A stretch of DNA of 64,000 bases from Haematobia irritans (lineage: Eukaryota; Arthropoda; Insecta; Diptera; Muscidae). The stretch lies in the NCBI RefSeq assembly GCF_050003625.1, contig NC_134397.1, forward strand, positions 145,513,526 through 145,577,525. The letters are read 5' to 3'. The notes under the pieces are model-generated. The model was not told the origin of the DNA. It worked only from the letters and a program-made list of their open reading frames with translations, and did not search any database. Of the stretch, positions 32,335-42,018 are shown one piece after another (positions within the stretch are counted from its first letter, which is position 1; every line of letters starts with the position of its first letter). The translations under genes and the position numbers were made by a program.

Positions 32335-33148
32335 TGAACTACTTCGTGGGAAAATTTTACTAAATTGTATTCCAGTTTTTGAGATTTCCATAATGTGTTG
32401 TGCAAATAATAACAATTTAAATTTTTTCTACCATTTAAAAAATTCTTACGTCCCATAAAAACAAAAATTAATCTAAATCTGAACCGATTTCGCTGATATT
32501 TTGCAGGTTTTACGGGACTGGCAAAACATTCAGATGTATGAAATTTGAGGACCATTGGTTCATAAATACGTGAATTATGATCACATCGGTGATAAATATA
32601 TATGGCAGCTATATCTAAATCTGAACCGATTTTTTCCAACATTAATAGCGATTTTCTGTTACCCGAAGAAAGACGTCATACCAAATTTGAGGACGACCGA
32701 ACTTAAACTGCGACCTGTACTTTGTGCACAAAATTACATGTACAGACAGACGGACATGGCTAAATCGACTCATAATTTAGTTCTAAGCCGATCGGTATAC
32801 TAAAAGATGGGTCTGTGACTACTATTTCTTGGCGTTACATACAAATGCACAAACTTATTATACCCTGTACTACAGTAGTGGTGAAGGGTATAAATATTTG
32901 CGTCAAACATTATTAACAACGCTGTAATTCATTCTTAATATTTAGGAGAATTGTACGAAAATTTTCATTTAAAATTGACTTATTTATACGGTCATTGAAC
33001 TTTTTACCCTCGTTTAGTTCTTAAAAATTTTGAGATATACTTAGGATAAAGAAAATGTCATTAAGTTGGGGAAATTTTTTTACAAAAATTAAAAATGAAC
33101 TAAACATAAATTGCTTTGCTACAAACATAAGTTAAACTTTTCTGTGTA
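32335..33148 (-). mobile_element. R2b element, minus orientation, with R5 fragment inserted
   Basis: 32335-32460 (GAACTACTTCGTGGGAAAAT, TTTTGAGATTTCCATAATG) is the inverse of 23150-23260. 32898-33148 (TACGGTCATTGAACTTTTTACC...TTGGGGAAATTTTTTTAC...TTTTCTGTGTATG) continues the element and matches 4760-4958. Confidence 0.5.
32466..32897 (+). mobile_element. R5 element, 3' fragment
   Basis: Two modules, the CAGACAGACGGACATGGCTA motif and the terminal hairpin TATACCCTGTACTACAGTAG...GGTGAAGGGTATAA. Very similar to 31900-32334, so perhaps a recent duplication of that copy's 3' end. Confidence 0.7.
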
Positions 33149-33203
33149 TGGTGTTTGGTCATAAAAGTAAGCGAAAGTTTTACGTCTATGTTTTCACAAT
33201 TGT

Positions 33204-33209
33204 TTTATT
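33204..33209 (-). terminator. Poly(A) signal of the SDR gene
   Basis: AATAAA on the minus strand, about 145 nt past the TAA stop at 33353. Confidence 0.5.
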
Positions 33210-33352
33210 TAAAAAGACATTATAAAAGAACTTAAAGTACATAAGCAATAGACTGTAGATACCACAAGTACTCATACTCATTTAGATAAAAGAAAACAAA
33301 AATACAAACTTAATTATACATATGTGTGTGTATGTGCCTTATATAATTTCAG

Positions 33353-34307
33353 TTACTTTTCCAATATACTGTGTTTGGGTTCGATCTTAGGATCTTGAGG
33401 AGTTAATTTAACAATTTTCGCTGATTCTTCCCATATTTTCATGCCCTTCTCTACATCCATGGCGGCTGGATTCAAACTGGCTTCCTTACAATCCATAAAG
33501 TATTTACCATTAACATTGGCAACTTCATCGGAGGTGGCCAAATAGATGGTGGTTTGGGCACCACCTTTTGGTGTCTTAAAGAAAGTCTTGGTAAGGGCCT
33601 TCATGGGCAAATTTAATGGGAAAGGTACATTACGCCAGATACCAGAATCAATCATACCGGGATGCAAGAAATTAACAGTGACGCCACTGCCAGCCATACG
33701 TTTGGATAATTCTCGGGCAAAGAAGATATTGGCATATTTCGAAACATAATACAAATAAGCAGCTGGGAATGTACCAATTGGATTTAAATTATTTTCATTA
33801 ACTGAAGCCAAACGATAGAGTTCAGAGGCCACAATGACGATACGAGATGGGGCACTCTTTCTCATCAAATCGATAAGTAAATGAGTCAACAAAAATGGAC
33901 CAAAATGATTGGTGGCCATTGTCAGTTCAATGCCATCGACACTGGTTTGACCACGAAAAGCCAAGGCCATACCGGCATTGTGGATAAGGACATCGATTTT
34001 ATTCTCTGTCTTAAGGATGTCAGCAGCAAATTCACGAACTGATTTCAAACTGCCCAAATCCAATTTCTTTACAATCAATTTGTTGTTGCCAGTTTCTTTG
34101 GAGATTTCCTCTGTAAATAAATTGCATTTTAGTAAGTATTTGTTTAATCGCAATTACAAATATGTATGTGTTACCCTTGGCAGCATTGGCAGTTTCCAAA
34201 TTTCTGCAGGCCATAATAATGCGAGCTCCACGTCTAGCCAATTCGCGGGTGGTCTCTTTGCCAATACCACTGTTGGCACCAGTAATTAAAACAGTCTTTC
34301 CTTCCAT
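33353..34307 (-). CDS. Short-chain dehydrogenase/reductase, retinol-dehydrogenase type
   Basis: Two exons, 34307-34175 and 34110-33353, are joined across a 64-bp intron (donor GTAACA, acceptor TTATTTACAG), giving 296 aa. The first exon encodes [20 protein letters not shown]. Residues 9-16 are the TGxxxGIG nucleotide-binding motif and Asn89-Ala-Gly the NAG motif. Ser140, Tyr165 and Lys169 (YYVSK) are the catalytic triad, and HPG follows near 190. These place it in the NADP(H)-dependent RDH11-14-like branch, which interconverts retinoids or other lipophilic alcohols and aldehydes. The wording is closest to what I remember of Drosophila CG7675, but substrate is inferred only. No membrane segment is present in these exons. 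A splice acceptor (TCTCAATTTCAG at 34314-34325) lies six bases before the ATG. An upstream exon must therefore exist, either 5' UTR or an N-terminal membrane anchor in frame with ACA AAA ATG. Reading the intron through gives a false start at 34153. Confidence 0.92.
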
Positions 34308-34502
34308 TTTTGTCTGAAATTGAGAATATATATGTTATGTTAGTCTTGTTTTATATTAATGAGCTATAAATAATTTTAAAATATTTGGAAAGTTCAGATA
34401 AAAAGAGAGGGAGGATTAAATTGGGTAGACTACAATGGTTATCTAAGCAATAGTAACACATAATACTAAATTAAATTAAAGTCTTAATAAAGTAAAAAAA
34501 AG

Positions 34503-34727
34503 TATATATTTTTTTTAAAATTTAATTGATGAAACAAATTTTTTAATTGAAACACAAATCAATCACAATAGTATTAATTATTTTTTAATCGGATCCATTA
34601 ATTTTTTAATTGACTTTCAATTAATTTTTTAATTGATACTATCGTAAATGTGATTGAAGACATTTCAATTAAAAAATTAATTGGATCAATTAATTTCGTG
34701 ATTGAATCAGAAACATTTTTTTGTGTG
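34503..34727. mobile_element. R3 element, partial copy
   Basis: Interior AATTGAAACACAAATCAATC, then GTGATTGAAGACATTTCAAT, AATTTCGTGATTGAATCAGA and TTTTTTTGTGTGTA. The left terminus is missing. It lies upstream of the SDR exons, probably in their leading intron. Confidence 0.65.
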
Positions 34728-34805
34728 TAGTGAAGAATTCATTTGTAGCCTTACTTTAAATGAAAAAAAAAATCCAGTCAAACACTTCCATTTAGAATAT
34801 ATTTA

Positions 34806-35022
34806 TACTGAAAAAAGCACTTCCAGAAATGTCCTCCAAAAGATGTTCTTTATTTTAACTACACACATTTCTTTTATGAGGAACAAAATTTTAGACAAAC
34901 AAAATTTCGTTTTGAAGCTAAAGAAATTTTTTTTAAAAAACAAATAAAAAAGGTTAGAGGCCATCGTTTGATCGTTTCTCATAAATACGTCTTTAGTTGC
35001 TCTTAAAGAAATACATTGTACA
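34806..35022 (+). other. Repeat H fragment
   Basis: Matches 25878-25935 (AAGCACTTCCAGAAATGTCC, AAAGATGTTCTTTATTTTAAC). Confidence 0.45.
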
Positions 35023-35030
35023 CTGAAAAC

Positions 35031-35688
35031 CAGTGATGCCAACTCCCGAAAGGCAAAAAGCACCAAAACTGTATTATAAGTTCTCATATACCACCTCGCA
35101 CCACAAAAACTACAAAAGCCAAATAAAATTCAAGCTCTTCTATGCTTTCATCCAATTCATTTCGGTCAGTAATGTCTTACAAATTTCAAAATATTTTTTT
35201 AAAGGAGAAAAACATTTTTTCGACATTAAATTTGGAAATATTAATATTTATTTCAGTTATGAGTGATTTTGTTAATTTAATACAAACGTTTTTAATTACA
35301 TCTTTTATCAAGTTCACAAATTCGGCACTTGTCGCTAGACATTTTCCAGCAAAAATTCCTGTTTCCAGGTATGAGTATAAGTACTCGTATGCCTGCGCCA
35401 AATTGATTCTAACCAATACCCTAAATACCAATATTGATTAACAAATGAATCTATACCATCTTAATAACAATCAAATTCTACATTTGGCAATGTAGTTGAG
35501 TTTAAGCTTTAAAAAAATATTTAACTTAATACTGTTCAAATTGAAAAAAGCACCAAAAGCACTAAATGAAAATGCCAGAAAACATCAAGTTGGTGCTTTT
35601 TTGAAAAGGAATAAAAAAGGAAATTTGGTGCTTTTGGAAATCAAAAAGCCCTAAATTTGGTGCTAAAAGCACCAAATTGGCATCACTG
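35031..35688. mobile_element. R9 hAT-like MITE
   Basis: Terminal repeats CAGTGATGCCAA (35031) and TTGGCATCACTG (ending 35688) are inverse. The flanking octamers CTGAAAAC and CTGAAAAA match at 7 of 8 positions, as expected for the 8-bp target duplication of hAT transposons. Subterminal AGCACCAAA/TTTGGTGCT words repeat at both ends. It has no transposase ORF, and at 658 bp it is non-autonomous. Confidence 0.75.
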
Positions 35689-36180
35689 CTGAAAAAAAGA
35701 TTTTGTCTTTACACTAAGAATTTTGGTATTGATTCCGAGCCAAAGGAGAGGAGAATTGAGGTAAGCATTCATTTTGTACACAATTATCTTTTAAATTTTA
35801 GTTTTGCGTACTTGATTCTAGGAAACAAATTTCAATTTATTCAATTTTCCGTTTTTTTTTCTTCGTGTGATATGAAAAAATTCAGACTCGATTTTAAGTA
35901 GCAAATATGCTATGTTTCAAGTAAAACAGGCTTTAATGTAAAGTATTGAAAAACACCTCCTATATTTGAATGCTTTTTAGCTTTGTAATCAAGATAGAAA
36001 AATTCAACAAATTTAAAGACTATTTCATTAATTTTGAAGAATTATTGAAGCGTTGACATTAGTCAAAGAAAAGTTTCTTTCATGTTAAGATACCCAGTTT
36101 TAAGTACAATCACTTAACTATTAAGACAAAACGACTTCATTGAAAAGTTTATCGACTTTTTAATAAAGAAAAAAACTTTA
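35689..36180. other. Repeat H-related AT-rich DNA up to the BEL insertion
   Basis: 36000-36100 (GACTATTTCATTAATTTTGAAG...CTTTCATGTTAAGATACC) is the inverse of 26125-26205. The host repeat appears to resume at 42019 beyond the BEL element, whose flank carries the inverted H terminus near 42090-42120. Confidence 0.4.
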
Positions 36181-36368
36181 TGTTGAAAAAAACCAATCTT
36201 GATTTAAACTTGTGAAACCGTTTATTCAAATTTTGGTATCTTTTGGTAGAAGTTTTTCAACAATTAAATTATTTTTATGTATACTGACAATATGTGAAAA
36301 GTTATACAAATTTCAATGATATTTTGATTTATATAAAATCTGGTATGCACAAGTAACAATTATTAACA
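36181..36368 (-). repeat. 3' LTR of the BEL/Pao element
   Basis: 188 bp, identical to 41831-42018 by eye. Confidence 0.95.
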
Positions 36369-36410
36369 TATTCTCCCCCACGTAAATTGACTTGGGAAAT
36401 TTTCATAAAT

Positions 36411-39400
36411 TTATGTGGATTCGACATCAATTAAGGCCAGTTTAGATATAGGTCGTTTGAGGATGCCGACACTTGTTCTAACATCTGCTGATCTTGATAT
36501 GCCGTCTTTTCCTTTGTACAAATGGACTATTCGACCAAGTCCCCATTTTGATCTAGGAGCGTTCGTATCACATATGAGGACCAAACATCCCACATTCATG
36601 TCTTTAGTTGGTAGGCACCATTTCACGCGACGAGTGAGATCGGGGAGATATTCTCTTATCCATCTTGACCAAAATCCATTTTTTAAGTTTTGAGCCACTC
36701 TCCATTGTTTTCTCAAACTATTGAGTTTTGGATCGTAAGTTGCAGGTACTTGATTTGAGTTTGTAGTTCCTAGCAGGAAGTGGTTTGGTGTTAAAGGTTC
36801 CGGGTCGTGGGGAGTTACTGGAGTATGCGTAAGAGGTCTTGAATTTACTATATTTTCAGCTTCTAGTAGGAGACTGTAAAACACTTCGTATTTTGGGATC
36901 ATATCTCTCATCAGTACATGTAGTGCTTTTTTAACTGACTGTATTAGTCGTTCCCATGCTCCTCCTGAAGCTGGGTCGAATGGCGTATTGAAAAGCCATT
37001 TTATTCCCCAAAAACATGACGATCTTTTAATTTGGTCAAAGTCTAAAAATTCAAGTTCATTTCGAAGCTCTTTTTTTATACCAACGAAATTTTTTCCATT
37101 ATCGCTTCTTATTTGAGTGGGAATACCTCGTCTGTTTATAAAATTTCTTAAAGCAATTAGAAAGGCATCCGTGGACAAATCGGTTACAATTTCCAAGTGT
37201 ATTGCCCTTACTGTGAGACACGTAAATAATGCTACCCATCGTTTTTCGTGTCGGCGGTGGAAAGACACATTAAATGGCCCAAATATATCTACTCCTGCAT
37301 ATGTAAAGGGACGAATAAATGGTGTTACCCTATCTGCTGGTAGTATCCCCATTTGTGGTTGAGTTGCGTTTGCCTTCCTTATTTTGCAAAGCACGCACTG
37401 ATTTTCAATTCTTTTCACTAATACCCTAAGGGAAGGTATCCAATACTTTTGTCTCACCATTCCTATAACAGTCTCTGTGTTTTGATGGCATGTTTTCTTG
37501 TGATAGTATTCAACAAGTAAAAACGAAAATCTATGGTCTTTCGGGAGAATAATAGGTTTCTTAGCATAGTCAGACAGTATTTCGGCATTACCTAGTCTTC
37601 CTCCGACCCTTATTAGTCTTTGCTCGTCTATGTACGGACTAAGAGACACCATGGAACTGGATTTATCAATTGTCGTTCCTTCTAGCAGCTTTGAATATTC
37701 CTCCTGGAAATTTTCTTTTTGAATCTCTCTTACCAAAAAGAATTCTGCATGTTGTATTTCATCGGAATCCAATTCGTTTCCTTTTGTTGAATTTCTTCTT
37801 ATAATAGAAGCGAATCTCAAAATCCAACCCATGACGCGTATTACTTTAGTGTATTTGGATGACCGATTTATGATGGAATTAACAAATTCGACATTTTGTA
37901 TTATTATTAATGAAAATTTCGACTTTAAGAATTCATCACTTCTATCTTTTATGTCCAACATCAAATTGTCTTTTGGCCAGTGCTTTTCATCTTGTTTTAG
38001 AAAGTCTGGACCAGTTTTCCAACGTCCCTGTGGTTCGTAATTGTATGAAAATCCTCTTGTAGCGGTATCGGCTGGGTTCAAGGCCGTGGGGCACCAACGC
38101 CAGTCTGTGATTTCGGAATCCTCTAAGATTTCCGAAACCCTATTTGCAACATACTGCTTATACTTTCTATGGTCTGATCTGATCCACTTTATTACTGTGT
38201 GTGAATCACTCCAAAAGAAAACTTCGTTAACCTTTATACGGTCGTGACATGTTGTTATTGTTTGCTTCAATCTTGTTGCCATTACAGCGGATTGTGACTC
38301 TAATTTCGGTATCGAATGATAACGTATAGGAGCGCAACTCGTTTTCCCGGCTACGAATACGACGTCTGTCTTTTCTTTGTAAAGAACTCTCCAATAGGCC
38401 ACAGTTGCCATTGCGTCTTCGCTTGCGTCGCAGAACATATGTAGCTCGATTTTCACTGCTGGGTCAATTGAAAAATAATACCTGGGTATTGCATATTGAG
38501 CGACTTTGTCCAAATTTTGAAGCCATTTTTTCCATTTCTCATTTATTTCTTCAGGCAAACTATCGTCCCATTCGACTCCACATTGCCATGCCTGTTGCAT
38601 CAAAATTTTCACCGATATCATATAATCGGCAACAAATCCGAAGGGATCGAAAACGGACATTGAAGCACTGAGAAGTTGTCTCTTTGTAGGGATTACTTTC
38701 ATTTCTAAAACTTCCTTTGGAACTTTGTGAAATTGAAGTTTGAAAAGAAATACGTCCAAGCGTGGGTCCCAATTCATTCCCAGAATTCGTTCAATGTGAT
38801 CTTTACCAATATGTACAGTGTTATCGTTTGATATACCTAGGGTTAGCGCTACGGTTTTCGAATTTGTAACGAGATTATGCATAGTAAACCCCCCCGCTTG
38901 GTGAATATGTTTTATATTTTGAACAACCCTAATGGCTTCTTCGTTTGTCTCAAAACAGTCAACATAATCGTCGACATAGTGATTATTTATAACACTATAC
39001 GAAGCTCGCGGGAACATTTCAGAAAACTCGGCCGCGTTAGTATTCTTAACATACTGTGCAGTACATGGGGAGCATGTAGCTCCAAAAATCATTCTCTGCA
39101 TCACGTATGTCTTTGGCGGCTTGGAAGGATCTCCGTCTCTCCACAGGAATCTCTGAGCATCTTGGTCTGGGGTTACTATCTTCACTTGATGGAACATTTC
39201 TTTTAAATCGCCGCACACTGCAATTGGAGCTTGTCGAAATTGAAATAATACTTTAATCAACGGCTGATTTAAATCAGGGCCTGGAAGTAGAGCCTTATTC
39301 AATGAAATTTTGTCTACTTCTGCTGCGGCATCAAATACAAGTCGAAGCTTTTTTTTGGTTTCAGTTTTTACGCCAAAATGTGGCAAGTAAAAACATTTCC

Positions 39401-41714
39401 CGTTTCTTGTGGATGCTTCTTCTTCAGATAGAATTCTTGCGTATCCTTTGTCAATATATTCTTGTATTTTGTTCCTATATTCTTCAGCGTATTGGGCGTC
39501 TTTTCCCATTTTCTTTTCTACGAGTTTAAGGCGGTTGAAGGCCATGGCATACGTGTTTGGGAATCTTTCAAATTCATTTCTCCATAAGAGTCCAGCCTCA
39601 AATCTATCCCCTTCTTTTTTTACCGTTTGTCTAAGAAGCTCTAAAGCCCTTTTATCATTTGGGGATATAGTCGGCTCTGTATGGCGTATACCGAAAGTTT
39701 CAATACCAAAATATTCCTTCATTAGACTTTCTAGTTTTTCAAATTTATCAGGCTCGTCGAACGTATTTAGTGGCCGTAAGTGACAAGAAACAAAGTCCTT
39801 CTTGATATTTTCTTCCACTGGTCCATATACTAGCCAACCAAGTCTCGTTTTAGTTTCAATAGGTTCAGAAGGTGATCTCATCTTGGGTGTTTCAATCGGA
39901 ACGGTTAGGAAGGCATGAGCAAGGCTGATAATCATCTTTAGCTTCACGTCATTATAGCTGGAAAAGGGACATTCGACTTTAGTTATCTTGTTATCAAATT
40001 TTTGCAGCGGCAAATCAATTTTATCTGTAGAATAGACATTTTTCATATTATAACGCTCGCAATCTGGACCTCTTCCACTTATTGTGATATCCACGATTTC
40101 AACACTTTCCCGCGATACCTGGCGATTAATCCATTGAATTTCTAAGACGTCTTTTCTACCTTTCAATCCCAACAGATTTTTTACTTCCTCGTCAATCATC
40201 GAAACATTTGCTCCGTCGTCTATAAATGCATATATTTCAACGGTCCGGTTTGAGCCATATAAACGCACCGGAATTATCTGAAACAATACTGATTTTGCGT
40301 TTACCTCTGCTAGACAACTTCGGGCTTGAGTTTCAAATACTTCGGTTTTACCTTGCTCCTTGCTGTTATGTAAAACTTCGTTATGAATACTACAACATCC
40401 ATTGATTCCACACTGTTTTTTTGAAAAACAGTTTTTTGTCTGATGTCCAAATTTTAAGCACGAGAAGCATAGCTTCAAATTCTTTACCTTTCTCCATTTA
40501 ACCTGAACTGGAAGGTTTGCAAATGTTTGGCATACAGAGAGTGACTTACAATTTTCTTTACAAATCGGACATTTTCTGTCGTTAATTGTAACACAAGCGA
40601 ATTTTTTCTTAGCCTCCTTGGAGTTCATAGGCAGAGAATCCTTGACTATGTTAATTACTTTTCGGAGCTCTGATAACCATTCTGCAAATTCTCTGACAGT
40701 AGGCATGTGGCCAAGCTGAAGCGATTTTTCTGCCCACGATAGTCTTTTATTTGGCGGAAGTTTTGCTACCAGCTCACTTAGCAGTAATGGGTTGGCAAGG
40801 TGATGGTATCCCCCTACGGAGCTGAGGAATGCAGTCATGGTTCCCACCTTGTGGGTGAATTCAATTAAGGCATCTAGGTCCGAATCTTCCACGTTTGGTA
40901 AAGATCGTATTTTTTCTGTCTGCGATCTTATTAGCTGTTCTGGCCTGCCATAAGACTCCTCCAGCGTTTTTATTATGTCGCTCACATTTTTCGAAGATGT
41001 TAGTAATGACTCTACCGTCTCTCTTGCTTTTCCTTCTAAGCAGTCCCTTAACCGCATTATATTGTGTAGGTCAGAGTATTGAAATTCTTCTGTGGTGGTT
41101 AGGAAAGATTCTTTAAAGGTAGGCCAGTCTTCCGGTATTCCGGAAAACTTTGGTAAGGGGTAGATTTTCTTAGCTCGATGTATAATAGGCTGCGATTCGA
41201 GGACAGGTTGAATTGTCTGTCCAGTTCGGTTGGGAGCCATTGGCGGTTGTTGATTTTGTTCGTGGTTATTTAAAGATAAAATTGTACTTACATTTTGGTT
41301 TGGTTCCCTAATTACTGATTGATTTAGTTCTCGAGAAATTTCATCTCTTACTTCTGCGCGAAGTGAGGTTAGTGACTCCCGCATTTGAATATTGTTGTTT
41401 TCAACCATGACTTGAATAGATGATATTTGACTCGAAAATAATAGCCTCATGGACTCGAATTGTTGTTGAAACATTGCAGTTACTTGGTTCAATTCAATAT
41501 TTGGCGAAGTTATTGATTCAGGTGACGACGATGGTAAGGGAGGATGTAAATCGACCAACGGGATATTTGTTTCCTGGTGTTCTCTAGCTGGCGAGTTTGG
41601 TCTTCCACTTACTTGTTCTTGATGAGGGGAATCCTTTTCCGGAAGCCCTCGGGATGGTGAACGTGTCAATGGCATTATTGGCGAAAGACCCTGTAGTCTT
41701 CTACTTTTTCTCAT
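36411..41714 (-). CDS. Gag-Pol polyprotein of the BEL/Pao element
   Basis: 1767 codons without interruption. Residues ~1-180 are a low-complexity, coiled-coil-prone region. From ~183 comes the BEL/Pao Gag domain (YPLPKFSGIPEDWPTFKESF). A CCHC zinc knuckle is at Cys416-Cys419-His424-Cys429 (CX2CX4HX4C), with another Cys-rich cluster at 382-395. The aspartic protease motif is FIDDGANVSMID (~497-508). The reverse transcriptase has VFDAAAEV near 793 and catalytic YVDD at 913-916. RNase H follows (MFCDASEDAMATV). The integrase has an HHCC zinc finger (HKKTCHQ...CVLCK) and the D,D,E core (AGVDIFGPF, IRSDNGKNFVG, ASGGAWERLIQ). A C-terminal DUF5641-like segment (VGCLVLICD...RSKWGLGRI) ends the protein. 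Domain order PR-RT-RH-IN with this Gag is diagnostic of BEL/Pao. ATG at 41714 is the first in frame, about 115 bp after the 5' LTR. All catalytic motifs seen are intact. Confidence 0.95.
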   Translation of the reverse strand: MRKSRRLQGLSPIMPLTRSPSRGLPEKDSPHQEQVSGRPNSPAREHQETNIPLVDLHPPLPSSSPESITSPNIELNQVTAMFQQQFESMRLLFSSQISSIQVMVENNNIQMRESLTSLRAEVRDEISRELNQSVIREPNQNVSTILSLNNHEQNQQPPMAPNRTGQTIQPVLESQPIIHRAKKIYPLPKFSGIPEDWPTFKESFLTTTEEFQYSDLHNIMRLRDCLEGKARETVESLLTSSKNVSDIIKTLEESYGRPEQLIRSQTEKIRSLPNVEDSDLDALIEFTHKVGTMTAFLSSVGGYHHLANPLLLSELVAKLPPNKRLSWAEKSLQLGHMPTVREFAEWLSELRKVINIVKDSLPMNSKEAKKKFACVTINDRKCPICKENCKSLSVCQTFANLPVQVKWRKVKNLKLCFSCLKFGHQTKNCFSKKQCGINGCCSIHNEVLHNSKEQGKTEVFETQARSCLAEVNAKSVLFQIIPVRLYGSNRTVEIYAFIDDGANVSMIDEEVKNLLGLKGRKDVLEIQWINRQVSRESVEIVDITISGRGPDCERYNMKNVYSTDKIDLPLQKFDNKITKVECPFSSYNDVKLKMIISLAHAFLTVPIETPKMRSPSEPIETKTRLGWLVYGPVEENIKKDFVSCHLRPLNTFDEPDKFEKLESLMKEYFGIETFGIRHTEPTISPNDKRALELLRQTVKKEGDRFEAGLLWRNEFERFPNTYAMAFNRLKLVEKKMGKDAQYAEEYRNKIQEYIDKGYARILSEEEASTRNGKCFYLPHFGVKTETKKKLRLVFDAAAEVDKISLNKALLPGPDLNQPLIKVLFQFRQAPIAVCGDLKEMFHQVKIVTPDQDAQRFLWRDGDPSKPPKTYVMQRMIFGATCSPCTAQYVKNTNAAEFSEMFPRASYSVINNHYVDDYVDCFETNEEAIRVVQNIKHIHQAGGFTMHNLVTNSKTVALTLGISNDNTVHIGKDHIERILGMNWDPRLDVFLFKLQFHKVPKEVLEMKVIPTKRQLLSASMSVFDPFGFVADYMISVKILMQQAWQCGVEWDDSLPEEINEKWKKWLQNLDKVAQYAIPRYYFSIDPAVKIELHMFCDASEDAMATVAYWRVLYKEKTDVVFVAGKTSCAPIRYHSIPKLESQSAVMATRLKQTITTCHDRIKVNEVFFWSDSHTVIKWIRSDHRKYKQYVANRVSEILEDSEITDWRWCPTALNPADTATRGFSYNYEPQGRWKTGPDFLKQDEKHWPKDNLMLDIKDRSDEFLKSKFSLIIIQNVEFVNSIINRSSKYTKVIRVMGWILRFASIIRRNSTKGNELDSDEIQHAEFFLVREIQKENFQEEYSKLLEGTTIDKSSSMVSLSPYIDEQRLIRVGGRLGNAEILSDYAKKPIILPKDHRFSFLLVEYYHKKTCHQNTETVIGMVRQKYWIPSLRVLVKRIENQCVLCKIRKANATQPQMGILPADRVTPFIRPFTYAGVDIFGPFNVSFHRRHEKRWVALFTCLTVRAIHLEIVTDLSTDAFLIALRNFINRRGIPTQIRSDNGKNFVGIKKELRNELEFLDFDQIKRSSCFWGIKWLFNTPFDPASGGAWERLIQSVKKALHVLMRDMIPKYEVFYSLLLEAENIVNSRPLTHTPVTPHDPEPLTPNHFLLGTTNSNQVPATYDPKLNSLRKQWRVAQNLKNGFWSRWIREYLPDLTRRVKWCLPTKDMNVGCLVLICDTNAPRSKWGLGRIVHLYKGKDGISRSADVRTSVGILKRPISKLALIDVEST

Positions 41715-41830
41715 AAATCTTCTACGTTAGAAGCAGATTGTTCCCAATATGAACAAATATCTTTATTTCAGTGATCCTTCACAAAAACAGATCCTATTCT
41801 CGTTTTCAAAACAAAATTTGAATAAATAAT

Positions 41831-42018
41831 TGTTGAAAAAAACCAATCTTGATTTAAACTTGTGAAACCGTTTATTCAAATTTTGGTATCTTTTGGTAGA
41901 AGTTTTTCAACAATTAAATTATTTTTATGTATACTGACAATATGTGAAAAGTTATACAAATTTCAATGATATTTTGATTTATATAAAATCTGGTATGCAC
42001 AAGTAACAATTATTAACA
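41831..42018 (-). repeat. 5' LTR of the BEL/Pao element
   Basis: 188 bp, holding the promoter for the minus-strand transcript. The TATATAAAT and, further on, AATAAA are visible on the minus strand. Confidence 0.95.

Larger units (their letters stand above)
36181..42018 (-). mobile_element. BEL/Pao LTR retrotransposon, complete
   Basis: 5838 bp, transcribed on the minus strand. Both 188-bp LTRs (36181-36368 and 41831-42018) begin TGTT and end AACA and look identical base for base. The target duplication CTTTA lies on both sides (36176-36180 and 42019-42023). A polypurine tract (GTGGGGGAGAATA on the minus strand) directly precedes the 3' LTR. The LTR contains a TATATAAAT and an AATAAA. I see no clear primer-binding site after the 5' LTR. 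One uninterrupted gag-pol frame fills the interior. There is no env-like ORF. Confidence 0.95.

Noticed and set aside
26916..32803. Many 60-130 codon ORFs with repeated motifs such as MWTNFCMVV or LWELYLNLNRF
   Set aside because: They come from the ~150-bp modules of R4 and R5 and differ between copies with no sign of protein-level conservation. The same applies at 48706-49380.
33353..34153. Start of the dehydrogenase at 34153
   Set aside because: That ATG lies in the intron. The spliced model restores the TGxxxGIG motif from the upstream exon in the correct phase.
34032..34289. Plus-strand ORF across the SDR first exon and intron
   Set aside because: Antisense shadow of the dehydrogenase gene.
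36415..41116. Several plus-strand ORFs of 70-124 codons
   Set aside because: Antisense shadows of the BEL/Pao polyprotein.
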